Shown here piece by piece: positions 44,022 through 55,554 of a DNA stretch of 64,000 bases (position 1 is the stretch's first letter; every line of letters starts with the position of its first letter). A program made the translations under genes and the position numbers. Source of the stretch: Streptomyces caelestis (GTDB lineage: Bacteria; Actinomycetota; Actinomycetes; Streptomycetales; Streptomycetaceae). The notes beneath the pieces were generated by a model, which searched no databases, was not told the DNA's origin, and worked only from the letters and a program-made list of their open reading frames with translations. Where the stretch lies: the NCBI RefSeq assembly GCF_001279005.1, contig NZ_LGCN01000017.1, positions 1-64,000 of the forward strand, written 5' to 3'.

Positions 44022-44960
44022 ATGACCGTCTGCCTGCTCCTGCTGAGCGTTGTCGCCGTGACGGCCGCCGTGCCCGTCCCCCGGGCGCTGACCCGGTCGA
44101 AGTGGCCGGAACGGGAACCGGTGGTCGCCCTGTGGGTGTGGCAGTGCCTGGTCGCCACCGTCCTGCTGTGCTGCGTCACGGCCCTCGCCCTGGGCGCCGC
44201 CGCCGTCTTCGGCACCGTCCGCGCCCAGCTCTTCGCCCCGGCCCCGCCCGCGGTCACCGCGGCGTACGACCTGTCCGCCGCCTCGCCCTGGACCATCGCC
44301 CTCACCCTGCTGCTCGCCTGCGGGGCGGCCTGGACGACGGCCATGCTCGGGCGCGAACTGGTCGAGGCCCGTCGTCGGCGCGCCCGCTCCCGGGCGCACC
44401 TGCGGGAACGCGCCCCCGACCTGCCCGCCGGTCTCCCGGCGGCCCGCGGTCCGCTCCTGGTGCTGGAGGAGGAGTACCCGGACGCCTGGTGGATGCCGGG
44501 CAGCCCGCCCCAGCTGATCGTCACCACCGGCGCCCTGCAGCGGCTCACCGACCACCAGCTCGACGCCGTCCTCACCCACGAGCGGGGGCACGCCCGCGCC
44601 CGTCACGACTGGCTGCTGCACCTCTCCACCGCGCTGGCCACCGGTTTCCCCCGGATCCCGCTGTTCGCGCACTTCTGCGACCAGACCCACCGCCTGGTGG
44701 AACTGTCCGCCGACGACACGGCCTCCCGCCGCTGCGGCCATCTGACCACCGCGCTGGCGCTGATCGAGCTCAACCAGCACCGCGGCGTGCTGTCCTGCGC
44801 CTCCAGCCGCCGCCTGCTCGGCGAACGCGTCGACCGCCTCCTGGAGCCCCCGCCCCGCCTCGACCGCCGCCACCGCGCCCTGACGACGGCCGCGGCGACC
44901 CTGGTCCCCCTCGTCCCCCTGGTGATCACCTTCGCCCCGGGCCTGACGGCCCTGCCGTAA
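44022..44960 (+). CDS. M56/M48-type integral membrane metallopeptidase
   Basis: A 312-residue membrane peptidase with helices at about 5-20, 35-65 and 90-110, a cytosolic zinc site HERGH (186-190) and a third ligand region LVELSADDTASRR (about 228-240), plus one C-terminal helix. This is the BlaR1/M56-like layout without a sensor domain. Such proteins in Streptomyces often sit next to a BlaI-type regulator, but none is seen here. Substrate unknown. The ATG is preceded by GGATCCGGAGC, a fair ribosome site. Confidence 0.88.
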   Translation: MTVCLLLLSVVAVTAAVPVPRALTRSKWPEREPVVALWVWQCLVATVLLCCVTALALGAAAVFGTVRAQLFAPAPPAVTAAYDLSAASPWTIALTLLLACGAAWTTAMLGRELVEARRRRARSRAHLRERAPDLPAGLPAARGPLLVLEEEYPDAWWMPGSPPQLIVTTGALQRLTDHQLDAVLTHERGHARARHDWLLHLSTALATGFPRIPLFAHFCDQTHRLVELSADDTASRRCGHLTTALALIELNQHRGVLSCASSRRLLGERVDRLLEPPPRLDRRHRALTTAAATLVPLVPLVITFAPGLTALP

Positions 44961-45028
44961 CCGTCATGCCGCGGTCGGCCGGGCGCTGGAGGTCCGCAGC
45001 CCGGCGTTCGCGGGGTGCCTCCCAGGCC

Positions 45029-45713
45029 CTAAGGACTGGGATCGGAATGAGGGCTTCTTCGCTCGGGAACGACGGGCTGTCAGTTCATGTCGGTACCTGC
45101 CAGACAGGGGGGTGGGTCCGGCCGAGACACGTGGTGGAAGCGAGCCGTGGCCGGCCGAGGACGCTCTGTGGGAGCGGATCGAGCCGCTGCTGCCGGTGGT
45201 CGAGCGGCGTTTCCGGTATCCGGGACGTCGGCGGATCGACGACCGTCGGGTGCTGTGCGGGACCCTGTTCGTGCTGTGCACCGGCATCCCGTGGCGGCAC
45301 CTGCCGCAGGAGCTCGGCTTCGGATCGGGGATGACCTGCTGGCGGCGGCTGCGGGACGGGAACGAGGCCGGGGTGTGGCAGCGCCTGCACGAGCTGCTGC
45401 TCGGCGAGCTGCGGGCGGCCGGATGCTGGACTTCTCCAAGGCCGCCATCGACTCTTCGCACGTGCGCGCGATGAAGGGCGGACCAGCCACCGGGCGCTCC
45501 GAGATCACCCCGGTCATCGCCCGACGCGGCGCCGAACACGGCTCCTGTCTCGGAGTCCACCGCTGGGTCGTAGAGGGCGCCATCGCGCTGCTGCACCGGT
45601 TCCGGCGCCTGCGCATCCGCTGGGAGATCCGCGACGACGTCCACCAAGCCTTCATCACCCTCGGCTGCGCCATCATCTGCTGGCGACGGCTGAAGACCTC
45701 GGTCAGCCCTTAG
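45029..45713 (+). mobile_element. Remnant of an IS5-family insertion sequence
   Basis: About 685 bases with an IS5-type transposase fragment. The ends are imperfect inverted repeats: CTAAGGACTG at 45029-45038 against the complement CTAAGGGCTG at 45704-45713 (9 of 10 matched). A TA dinucleotide sits at both edges, consistent with the TA target duplication used by the IS427 subgroup. A complete element of this kind is usually about 850 bases, so it is internally deleted. It lies between the metallopeptidase and monooxygenase genes. Confidence 0.8.
45112..45713 (+). pseudogene. IS5-family transposase, broken
   Basis: Two frames carry the transposase. The first (45112 onward) has WERIEPLLPVVERRFRYPGRR, CGTLFVLCTGIPWRHLPQEL and CWRRLRDGNEAGVWQRLHEL. 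At about 45420 the reading moves to a second frame (LDFSKAAIDSSHVRAMKGG) holding the first catalytic Asp. The part between MKGGPATG and ITPVIARRGAEHGS, normally 60 or more residues including the middle DDE residues, is missing. The last section (GVHRWVVEGAIALLHRFRRL, ICWRRLK) is intact and has the final Glu. No active enzyme can be made, both because of the shift and the deletion. Confidence 0.85.
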
Positions 45714-46855
45714 TGCCGGGCGTCGTTGTCGCTGCCGAAGTCGGGTGCGTCGGTGGACAGCAGGTGTTCGGCGCCGCCTTCGAGGGCCTTGGCCGTCTCG
45801 GTGGAGCGGGGGAGCATGGTCTTCTCGTAGGTGCGGATCGCGTCGGCGACGGTGGTGGCGTTCGCGAGAGCGAGGGCGATTTCGCTGGCGTCGAGCATGG
45901 CGAGGTTGACGCCGACGCCGAGCGGGGGCATGAGGTGGGCGGCATCTCCGAGCAGGGTCACCGTCGGGTTGTGTTCCCACGTGTGCGGGACCGGAAGGGC
46001 GAAGATCGGACGGTCGACGTAGGGGCCGTCGTTCTCGGTGATCATCCGGCGTATGCGGGGCGACCAGTGAGCGTACTCGCCCAGGAGCAGGGAGCGGATG
46101 CCGTCGGTGTCCTCGGCTGTCAGGCCGCTCGTGCTGATCCAGTCGACCGGGACGCGTTGGATGATGTAGACGCGGATGTGGTTTCCGCTGTTGCGCTGGG
46201 CGAACAGGCCGCGCTCGCCGTCGGCTGCGTGGGCGCTGCCCTGGCCGACCAGCTCGGCCAGGTCCGGGTGCCGGTTCTCGACGTCTGAGAACCATGCTTC
46301 CAGGAAGCTCACCCCGGTGTATTCGGGGACGGCGGGGGACACCGCCGGGCGGACGCGGGAGGAGGCGCCGTCGGCGCCGATGACCAGATCGGTCTGGACG
46401 GTCGTGCCGTCGGTGAAGTGCAATTGCCGCGGACCGTCGTCGGGTCCACTGATCGTGTCGATGGCGCGGCCCCAGCGCACGGTTCCCGGTTGCAGGGAGT
46501 CGAGTAGCAGGTTGCGCAGCTGGCCACGGTCGATTTCCGGCTTGAAGAGTTCGTCGGGCGCCGGGACTTCATGGGACGTGATCGTGCCGGTCGGGTCCAT
46601 CTGGCGCATTTCCTGCCCTTCGGGGCGGGCGAGCTTGAAGAACTCGTCGAGCAGACCGGCTTCGCGCAGGGCGATCTGGCCGTTGTCGGCGTGCAGGTCG
46701 AGGGTGCCGCCCTGGTTGCGGGCGTCGGGGCCCCGGTCGCGGTCGTAGACGGTGACCGCCATGCCGTGCTGCTGGAGGATGCGGGCGCAGGTCAGTCCGC
46801 CGGGGCCGGCGCCGATGACGCTGATGCGTGCCCGGGCGGGTTCTGGGGAGTTCAT
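45710..46855 (-). CDS. TetX-like FAD-dependent monooxygenase
   Basis: A 381-residue flavoprotein monooxygenase. The FAD dinucleotide motif VIGAGPGGLTCARILQQHG is at about residues 10-28, with the GD motif as LLGDAAHLMPPLGVGVNLAM. Overall it resembles TetX/PHBH-type hydroxylases that oxidise aromatic or tetracycline-like compounds; the substrate is unknown. ATG at 46855 follows AAGGGAC. The stop codon TAA at 45710-45712 lies within the right end of the IS remnant, so the original C-terminus may have been changed or shortened. It is divergent from a TetR gene, suggesting an inducible pair. Confidence 0.88.
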   Translation of the reverse strand: MNSPEPARARISVIGAGPGGLTCARILQQHGMAVTVYDRDRGPDARNQGGTLDLHADNGQIALREAGLLDEFFKLARPEGQEMRQMDPTGTITSHEVPAPDELFKPEIDRGQLRNLLLDSLQPGTVRWGRAIDTISGPDDGPRQLHFTDGTTVQTDLVIGADGASSRVRPAVSPAVPEYTGVSFLEAWFSDVENRHPDLAELVGQGSAHAADGERGLFAQRNSGNHIRVYIIQRVPVDWISTSGLTAEDTDGIRSLLLGEYAHWSPRIRRMITENDGPYVDRPIFALPVPHTWEHNPTVTLLGDAAHLMPPLGVGVNLAMLDASEIALALANATTVADAIRTYEKTMLPRSTETAKALEGGAEHLLSTDAPDFGSDNDARH

Positions 46856-47035
46856 GGTTGTCCCTTTCAGTCGGCGAAGAGAGGCGAGCAGGCCGGGCGT
46901 TGTCGACCTCAGCACCAACACCGGATGTGCCCCGCGGAGGGCCTCTCAGGTGAACAGGTCGGCGCGGTGCAGACGATGACCAGGCCGACGAGGATGTGCC
47001 GCTCAGGTGCTCGCGCATGTCCATAAAATCAGAGC

Positions 47036-47085
47036 AAGTAGAAAAGTGCAACGACTCTACTTAGCGACTAACTCGACTATCGAGT
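47036..47085. promoter_or_regulatory. Two inverted repeats, probable TetR operators
   Basis: In the 241-base gap between the monooxygenase and TetR genes are AAGTAGA (47036-47042) with TCTACTT (47056-47062), spacer 13, and ACTCGA (47071-47076) with TCGAGT (47080-47085), spacer 3. Both are perfect. The second lies 11 bases before the TetR start codon, a usual place for autorepression. The area is AT-richer than its surroundings. Confidence 0.65.
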
Positions 47086-47096
47086 ACGCTGTAGTC

Positions 47097-47690
47097 ATGA
47101 CCGTGCCCTCTGTCAGCCGCCGCGACCGCAAGAAGGCGGCCACCCGGCAGGCGATCGCCGACGCCGCACTGCGACTCTTCCTGGAGCGCGGCTACGATCA
47201 GGTGAGCATCCGTGACATCGCCGACGCCGCCGACGTGTCGACCGCTACGGTGTTCAAGCACTTCAGCGGCAAGGAAGCACTGGTATTCGACCAGGACGAA
47301 GACCGGGAGTCACAGCTGATCGCCGCGGTGCGGCAGCGCCGCTCCGATCAGAGCATCCTCGATGCCCTTCGACAGCACGTCCTGGACACCTGGCCGTCGA
47401 TCGAGGCACACCCCCAGGCGGCCGAGTTCACCAACCTGGTGAACTCAACGCCGGTGCTGCGCGCCTACTCCGAACGCATGTGGACCCGGTACACCGACAG
47501 CCTCAGCGCAGTCATCGCCGACGAGTTCGGCGTGGGGCACGACAACCTCGCATGTGTGGCTCTTGCCCGATTCGTACTCGAGATCCCGGTGCTCGCTCGC
47601 GGTCGGCAGGACCGTCGGGCCGCCATCGAGGCAATCTTCGACATCCTCACCCACGGCTGGGAGCCGCCGGGCAAGCCGCCCGCGCCGTAG
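47097..47690 (+). CDS. TetR family transcriptional regulator
   Basis: A 197-residue regulator. The N-terminal helix-turn-helix spans about residues 12-58 (RQAIADAALRLFLERGYDQVSIRDIADAADVSTATVFKHFSGKEAL). The C-terminal ligand domain is unlike a specific known regulator. It is divergent from the TetX-like monooxygenase, with two palindromes in between, so it probably represses that gene and itself until a substrate binds. There is no ribosome site before the ATG, so the message may be leaderless. Confidence 0.92.
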   Translation: MTVPSVSRRDRKKAATRQAIADAALRLFLERGYDQVSIRDIADAADVSTATVFKHFSGKEALVFDQDEDRESQLIAAVRQRRSDQSILDALRQHVLDTWPSIEAHPQAAEFTNLVNSTPVLRAYSERMWTRYTDSLSAVIADEFGVGHDNLACVALARFVLEIPVLARGRQDRRAAIEAIFDILTHGWEPPGKPPAP

Positions 47691-47883
47691 CGCCTGGACC
47701 ATTCCCTGGGCCCGTCCTCGACCAGCCTCGGCTTGCCCCACTACACCTATCGGTCGCACTCACCCTCTGCCTGGCAAACGAGACCTGACACCCCGTCATT
47801 CCAAGACGGCAAGCACCTCCTTCTGATCCCCGTCCCAAGGCACTGGGGGGAGGCACGACTGCCCGTAGCTGCGTGACAGCCGC
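47691..47883. other. Gap between tetR and recQ
   Basis: About 190 bases between the 3' ends of two convergent genes. No gene, tRNA or strong hairpin was recognised. The sequence is less GC-biased than its neighbours, in keeping with the accessory-looking segment to its left. Confidence 0.4.
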
Positions 47884-49878
<1,995 letters not shown>

Positions 49879-49990
49879 CCCGCCACTACCGCCCGTCACC
49901 CTGCCCTCGTGAGCCGTCCCTCGACCACTGCCTCCACGATAGGGGTCCGCACCGACAGCCCCGGGGTTGTCCACAGACTCACCCGTACGA

Positions 49991-50032
49991 CGGCGGCGGC
50001 CCGGCTCCCCGAAGGGTGCCGGGCCGCCGTCG
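49991..50032 (-). terminator. Strong hairpin after the complete-type nuo operon
   Basis: A 15-bp stem (49991-50005 with 50018-50032, one G-T wobble) around a 12-base loop, about 20 bases beyond the nuoN stop in the direction of transcription and before recQ. It is a good candidate for the end of the 14-gene operon. Confidence 0.7.
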
Positions 50033-50052
50033 GCGTGCCGGTGGGCGCCGCG

Positions 50053-51702
50053 TCAGCGCACGAAGACTCCCGCGTCCCCCGCCAGCTCCAGGAAGTACTG
50101 GGGTGCGACGCCCAGGACCACCGTGACGGCCACGCCGACCCCGATCGCCGTCATCGTCAGCGGTGACGGCACCGCGACGGTCGGGCCCTCGGGGCGCGGC
50201 TCGCTGAAGAACATCAGGACGATCACGCGGATGTAGAAGAACGCCGCGATGGCCGACGAGATCACACCGACCACGACCAGCGGGGCCGCTCCGCCCTCCG
50301 CCGCCGCCTTGAACACGGCGAACTTGCCCGCGAAGCCCGAGGTCAGCGGGATGCCCGCGAAGGCCAGCAGGAACACCGCGAACACCGCCGCCACCAGCGG
50401 GGAGCGACGGCCGAGGCCCGCCCACTTCGACAGGTGCGTCGCCTCGCCGCCGGCGTCCCGGACCAGTGTGACCACCGCGAACGCGCCGATCGTCACGAAC
50501 GAGTACGCCGCCAGGTAGAAGAGGACGGACGAGATGCCCGACGGCGTGGTCGCGATGACGCCCGCGAGGATGAAGCCCGCGTGCGCGATCGACGAGTACG
50601 CCAGCAGCCGCTTGATGTCGGTCTGGGTGATCGCCACGATCGCGCCGGCCAGCATGGTGACGATGGCGACGGCCCACATGACCGGCCGCCAGTCCCAGCG
50701 CAGGCCCGGCAGCACGACGTACAGGATCCGCAGCAGCGCGCCGAACGCCGCCACCTTGGTCGCCGCCGCCATGAAACCGGTCACCGGCGTCGGGGCGCCC
50801 TGGTAGACGTCGGGCGTCCACATGTGGAAGGGGACGGCGCCGACCTTGAACAGCAGGCCCATGACCAGCAGCGCGGCGCCGACCAGCAGCAGCGCGTCGT
50901 TGCCCATGGTGTCGGCGAGCGCCGGGTCGACGTCCTGGACCGTGCCGTCGACGACCTGCGCGATCGTGGAGTACGACATCGAACCCGAGTAGCCGTACAG
51001 CAGCGCGATGCCGAACAGCGTGAACGCGGAGGCGAATGCGCCGAGCAGGAAGTACTTGACCGCCGCCTCCTGCGACATCAGCCGCTTGCGGCGGGCCAGC
51101 GCGCACAGCAGGTACAGCGGGAGCGAGAGGACCTCCAGCGCCACGAACAGCGTCAGCAGGTCGTTGGCCGCCGGGAAGACCAGCATGCCGGCGACCGCGA
51201 AGAGCAGCAGCGGGAACACCTCGGTGGTGGTGAACCCGGCCCTGACCGCCTTCTTCTCGCTGTCGCTGCCCGGTACGGACGCGGCCTGCGCGACGAAGGA
51301 GTCCACCCGGTTGCCGTGCGCCTCCGGGTCGAGCCGGCGCTCGGCGAAGGTGAACAGGCCGACCAGCGCCGTCAGCAGGATCGTGCCCTGCAGGAACAGG
51401 GCCGGTCCGTCGACGGCGACGGCGCCCATCGCCGCGATGCCCGCCTTGGTCGTGCCGTAGCCGTCCGCGGCGAGCGCCACGACCGCGGCGAAGGCGGCGG
51501 CCAGCGCGACCACGGCGACGAACATCTGCGCGTAGTAGCGCGACTTGCGCGGTACGAACGCCTCGACCAGCACCCCGAGGACCGCCGCTCCGACGATGAT
51601 CAGGGTGGGCGCGAGCTGCCCGTATTCGATCTTCGGCGCGTCGATCTTCGAGATCGGGTCGGCCGCCGTTGTCCACAGGCTGTGGACGGCTGTTGCGCTC
51701 AC
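50053..51702 (-). CDS. nuoN: Complex I subunit N, main operon
   Basis: A 549-residue NuoN/ND2 antiporter-like subunit with about 14 helices. VALEVLSLPLYLLCALARRK, FKVGAVPFHMWTPDVYQGAPTPVTGF and IKRLLAYSSIAHAGFILAGVI include the conserved Glu and Lys residues of the proton path. The start is GTG, overlapping the nuoM stop. It is the last gene of the operon, with a hairpin shortly after. Longer by 50 residues than the N subunit of the second cluster, mainly at the N-terminus and loops. Confidence 0.95.
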   Translation of the reverse strand: MSATAVHSLWTTAADPISKIDAPKIEYGQLAPTLIIVGAAVLGVLVEAFVPRKSRYYAQMFVAVVALAAAFAAVVALAADGYGTTKAGIAAMGAVAVDGPALFLQGTILLTALVGLFTFAERRLDPEAHGNRVDSFVAQAASVPGSDSEKKAVRAGFTTTEVFPLLLFAVAGMLVFPAANDLLTLFVALEVLSLPLYLLCALARRKRLMSQEAAVKYFLLGAFASAFTLFGIALLYGYSGSMSYSTIAQVVDGTVQDVDPALADTMGNDALLLVGAALLVMGLLFKVGAVPFHMWTPDVYQGAPTPVTGFMAAATKVAAFGALLRILYVVLPGLRWDWRPVMWAVAIVTMLAGAIVAITQTDIKRLLAYSSIAHAGFILAGVIATTPSGISSVLFYLAAYSFVTIGAFAVVTLVRDAGGEATHLSKWAGLGRRSPLVAAVFAVFLLAFAGIPLTSGFAGKFAVFKAAAEGGAAPLVVVGVISSAIAAFFYIRVIVLMFFSEPRPEGPTVAVPSPLTMTAIGVGVAVTVVLGVAPQYFLELAGDAGVFVR

Positions 51703-53270
51703 TTGGCCGCCTCCACCTCGGGCTGAGGATCCTTCTTCTGTACGTCGGACATGGTGTGCTCCACCGCCGGGTTCACGACGTCCGTGACGGGCTTCGGGTA
51801 GACGCCCAGGAAGACCAGCAGCACGACCAGCGGCGCCACCACCGCGATCTCCCGCACCCGCAGGTCGGGCATCGCGGAGACCTCGGGCTTCACCGGACCG
51901 GTCATCGTCCGCTGGTACAGGACGAGGGTGTAGAGCGCGGCGAGGACGATGCCGAAGGTGGCGATGACGCCGATCACCGGGTAGCGGGTGAACGTGCCGA
52001 CCAGGACCAGGAACTCACTGACGAAGGGCGCGAGCCCCGGCAGCGAGAGGGTCGCGAGTCCGCCGATCAGGAAGGTGCCGGCGAGCACCGGGGCGACCTT
52101 CTGCACCCCGCCGAAGTCGGCGATGAGCCGGGAGCCGCGCCGCGAGATCAGGAATCCGGCGATCAGCATCAGCACGGCGGTCGAGATGCCGTGGTTGACC
52201 ATGTAGAGCGTCGCCCCGGACTGACCCTGGCTGGTCATCGCGAAGATGCCCATGACGATGAAGCCGAAGTGCGAGATCGACGCGTACGCGATCAGCCGCT
52301 TGATGTCGCGCTGGCCGACCGCGAGCAGCGCGCCGTAGATGATGCTGATGACCGCCAGCACGAGGATGGCGGGCGTCGCCCACGTGCTGGCCTCGGGGAA
52401 CAGCCCGAGGCAGAAGCGGAGCATCGCGAAGGTGCCCACCTTGTCGACGACCGCCGTGATCAGCACGGCCACCGGGGCGGTGGACTCCTGCATGGCGTTG
52501 GGCAGCCAGGTGTGCAGCGGCCACAGCGGCGCCTTCACCGCGAAGGCGAAGAAGAAGCCGAGGAACAGCCAGCGCTCGGTGTTCGTCGCCATGTCCAGCG
52601 AGCCGTCGGCCCGCGCCTCGGCGATCTCGGTGAGCGAGAAGTTCCCGGCGACCACGTACAGCCCGATCACCGCGGCCAGCATGATCAGACCGCCGGCCAG
52701 GTTGTAGAGCAGGAACTTCACCGCCGCGTACGACCGTTGCGTCGCCGCCTTCTCCTCGCCGTGCTCGTGGGCACGGTCCCCGAAGCCGCCGATGAGGAAG
52801 TACATCGGGATCAGCATGGCTTCGAAGAAGATGTAGAAGAGGAAGACGTCGGTGGCCTCGAAGGAGAGGATCACCATCGCCTCGACGGCCAGGATCAGGG
52901 CGAAGAAGCCCTGCGTCGGCCGCCACCGCTTGCTCCCGGTCTCCAGGGGGTCCGCGTCGTTCCAGCCGGCCAGCACGATGAACGGGATCAGCAGGGCGGT
53001 CAGCGCGATCAGCGCCACCGCGATGCCGTCCACGCCCAGCTCGTACCGGACCCCGAAGTCCGCGATCCAGGCGTGGGACTCCGTGAGCTGGTAGCGGTCG
53101 CCGTCCGGGTCGAACCGCACCAGGACGGCGATCGCCGAGGCGAGTGTGGCGAGCGAGAACAGCAGGGCCAGCCACTTGGCCGCCGTGCGCTTCGCGGCCG
53201 GTACGGCGGCCGTGGCGATCGCCCCGATGGCCGGGAGCACCGCCGTCGCTGTCAGCAGAGGAAAGGACAT
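51699..53270 (-). CDS. nuoM: Complex I subunit M, main operon
   Basis: A 523-residue NuoM/ND4 subunit. Marks are SFEATDVFLFYIFFEAMLIPMYFLIGGFG, APLWPLHTWLPNAMQESTAPVAV and IKRLIAYASISHFGFIVMGIF. It has the conserved membrane Glu and Lys for proton translocation. The ATG lies five bases after the nuoL stop with no strong ribosome site of its own, and the 3' end overlaps nuoN by four bases. Typical length. Confidence 0.95.
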   Translation of the reverse strand: MSFPLLTATAVLPAIGAIATAAVPAAKRTAAKWLALLFSLATLASAIAVLVRFDPDGDRYQLTESHAWIADFGVRYELGVDGIAVALIALTALLIPFIVLAGWNDADPLETGSKRWRPTQGFFALILAVEAMVILSFEATDVFLFYIFFEAMLIPMYFLIGGFGDRAHEHGEEKAATQRSYAAVKFLLYNLAGGLIMLAAVIGLYVVAGNFSLTEIAEARADGSLDMATNTERWLFLGFFFAFAVKAPLWPLHTWLPNAMQESTAPVAVLITAVVDKVGTFAMLRFCLGLFPEASTWATPAILVLAVISIIYGALLAVGQRDIKRLIAYASISHFGFIVMGIFAMTSQGQSGATLYMVNHGISTAVLMLIAGFLISRRGSRLIADFGGVQKVAPVLAGTFLIGGLATLSLPGLAPFVSEFLVLVGTFTRYPVIGVIATFGIVLAALYTLVLYQRTMTGPVKPEVSAMPDLRVREIAVVAPLVVLLVFLGVYPKPVTDVVNPAVEHTMSDVQKKDPQPEVEAAK

Positions 53271-53275
53271 CGGTA

Positions 53276-55240
53276 TCAGACCGCCCTCATCAGCAGGGTC
53301 GCGGCGACCAGGACCGCCGCGCCGCCGAACATGGAGACCGCGTAGGACCGCGCGAAGCCGTTCTGCAGCTTGCGCATCCGTCCGGACAGGCCGCCCAAGG
53401 AGGCCGCCGTGCCGTTGACGACCCCGTCGACCAGGGTGTGGTCGACGTACACCAGCGAGCGGGTGAGGTGCTCACCGCCGCGGACCAGGACCACGTGGTT
53501 GAAGTCGTCCTGGAGCAGGTCGCGCCGGGCGGCCCGGGTGAGCAGCGACCCGCGCGGGGCGACGGCCGGCACCGGACGGCGCCCGTACTGGGCCCAGGCG
53601 ATCGCCACGCCGACGACCATCACCGCGACCGTGGCGGCCGTCACGGTCGCGGCGCCGATCGGCGCGTGACCGTGGTCGTGCCCGGTGACGGGCTCCAGCC
53701 AGTGCATGAAGCGGTCGCCGATGCTGAAGAAGGCGCCGCCCGCGACCGACCCGACGGCCAGCACGATCATCGGGATCGTCATGATCTTCGGGGACTCGTG
53801 CGGGTGCGGCGGGGTGTAGGCGCCGCGGGTCTCGGCGGCGGGCTCCACGTCCGGCTCCGCCGGGGACGGCGTCGGCGCGTTGCGCCACCGCTCCTCGCCG
53901 AAGAACGTCATCAGCATCACGCGCGTCATGTAGTACGCGGTGATGGCCGCGCCCAGCAGGGCGCAGGCGCCGAGGATCCAGCCCTCGGCGCCGCCCTTGG
54001 CGAACGCCGACTCGATGATCTTGTCCTTGGAGAAGAAGCCGGACAGGCCCGGGAAGCCGATGATCGCGAGGTAGCCGAGGCCGAAGGTGACGAACGTGAC
54101 CGGCATGTACTTCCTGAGGCCGCCGTAACGGCGCATGTCGACCTCGTCGTTCATGCCGTGCATCACCGAGCCGGCGCCGAGGAACAGCCCGGCCTTGAAG
54201 AAGCCGTGCGTCACCAGGTGCATGATCGCGAAGACGTAGCCGATGGGGCCGAGGCCGGCGGCGAGCACCATGTAGCCGATCTGCGACATGGTCGAGCCGG
54301 CCAGCGCCTTCTTGATGTCGTCCTTCGCGCAACCGACGATCGCACCGAACAGCAGCGTGACCGCGCCGACGACGGTGACGACCAGCTGTGCGTCCGGGGC
54401 GCCGTTGAAGACGGCCGCGGACCGGACGATCAGGTACACGCCCGCCGTCACCATGGTCGCCGCGTGGATCAGGGCCGAGACGGGCGTCGGGCCCTCCATC
54501 GCGTCCCCGAGCCAGGACTGCAGCGGCACCTGGGCGGACTTGCCGCAGGCGGCGAGCAGCAGCATCAGCGCGATCGCGGTGAGCTTGCCCTCACCGGCCT
54601 GCCCGGCGAGACCGGGCTCCTCCAGGGTGCCGAGCACCGGCCCGAAGGCGAAGGTGCCGAACCACAGGAACATCAGCATGATCGCGATGGACAGGCCCAT
54701 GTCGCCGACGCGGTTGACCAGGAAGGCCTTCTTCGCCGCCGTCGCCGCGCCGGGCTTGTGCTGCCAGAAGCCGATCAGCAGGTAGGAGGCGAGACCGACG
54801 CCCTCCCAGCCGACGTACAGCAACAGGTAGTTGTCGGCGAGGACGAGGATCAGCATCGCCGCGAGGAACAGGTTCAGGTAGCCGAAGAAGCGGCGGCGCC
54901 GCTCGTCGTGCTCCATGTACCCGACGGAGTACAGGTGGATCAGCGAGCCGACGCCGGTGATCAGCAGGACGAACGTCATCGACAGCTGGTCGAGCCGGAA
55001 GGCGACGTCGGCCTGGAAGCCCTCCACCGGGATCCAGCTGAACAGGTGCTGCGTGACGGTGCGTTCCTCGGCGCCCTTGCCCAGCAGGTCGGTGAACAGC
55101 ACCAGGCCGAGCGCGAAGGAGACGGCCGCGAGCAGCGTGCCGACCCAGTGGCCGACGGCGTCCAGCCGGCGTCCGCCGCACAGCAGGACCACCGCTCCGA
55201 GCAGGGGCGCCGCCACCAGCAGCGCAATCAGGTTCTCCAC
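53276..55240 (-). CDS. nuoL: Complex I subunit L, main operon
   Basis: A 654-residue NuoL/ND5 subunit, with [47 protein letters not shown] and [21 protein letters not shown]. The C-terminal lateral helix region follows a Pro/Glu-rich loop (about residues 455-485). It is the distal pump of the membrane arm. Starts at GTG with GAGGGG upstream, 14 bases after the nuoK stop. Confidence 0.95.
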   Translation of the reverse strand: MENLIALLVAAPLLGAVVLLCGGRRLDAVGHWVGTLLAAVSFALGLVLFTDLLGKGAEERTVTQHLFSWIPVEGFQADVAFRLDQLSMTFVLLITGVGSLIHLYSVGYMEHDERRRRFFGYLNLFLAAMLILVLADNYLLLYVGWEGVGLASYLLIGFWQHKPGAATAAKKAFLVNRVGDMGLSIAIMLMFLWFGTFAFGPVLGTLEEPGLAGQAGEGKLTAIALMLLLAACGKSAQVPLQSWLGDAMEGPTPVSALIHAATMVTAGVYLIVRSAAVFNGAPDAQLVVTVVGAVTLLFGAIVGCAKDDIKKALAGSTMSQIGYMVLAAGLGPIGYVFAIMHLVTHGFFKAGLFLGAGSVMHGMNDEVDMRRYGGLRKYMPVTFVTFGLGYLAIIGFPGLSGFFSKDKIIESAFAKGGAEGWILGACALLGAAITAYYMTRVMLMTFFGEERWRNAPTPSPAEPDVEPAAETRGAYTPPHPHESPKIMTIPMIVLAVGSVAGGAFFSIGDRFMHWLEPVTGHDHGHAPIGAATVTAATVAVMVVGVAIAWAQYGRRPVPAVAPRGSLLTRAARRDLLQDDFNHVVLVRGGEHLTRSLVYVDHTLVDGVVNGTAASLGGLSGRMRKLQNGFARSYAVSMFGGAAVLVAATLLMRAV

Positions 55241-55254
55241 GATTCAGCAGCCCC

Positions 55255-55554
55255 TCACAGCTTCATCAGGCTGGCGTCGTCGACCGAGGCCGAGTGGCGG
55301 GAACGGAACAGGGACACGATGATCGCCAGCCCGACCACGACCTCCGCGGCGGCGACGACCATCGTGAAGAAGGCGATGATCTGGCCGTCGAGGTTGCCGT
55401 GCATCCGGGAGAAGGCGACGAACGCGAGGTTGCAGGCGTTGAGCATGAGCTCGACGCACATGAAGACGACGATCGCGTTGCGCCTGATCAGTACGCCCGT
55501 GGCGCCGATCGTGAACAGCAGCGCGGCCAGGTACAGGTAGTTGACCGGATTCAC
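55255..55554 (-). CDS. nuoK: Complex I subunit K, main operon
   Basis: A 99-residue NuoK/ND4L subunit of normal size, with three helices. [25 protein letters not shown] carries the helix 2 Glu, and [19 protein letters not shown] the helix 3 Glu. The GTG start overlaps the nuoJ stop in GTGA. Unlike the second-cluster copy it has no C-terminal extension. Confidence 0.96.
   Translation of the reverse strand: MNPVNYLYLAALLFTIGATGVLIRRNAIVVFMCVELMLNACNLAFVAFSRMHGNLDGQIIAFFTMVVAAAEVVVGLAIIVSLFRSRHSASVDDASLMKL

Noticed and set aside
45112..45713. Functional transposase
   Set aside because: The frame changes at about 45420 and the middle section with part of the catalytic triad is missing.
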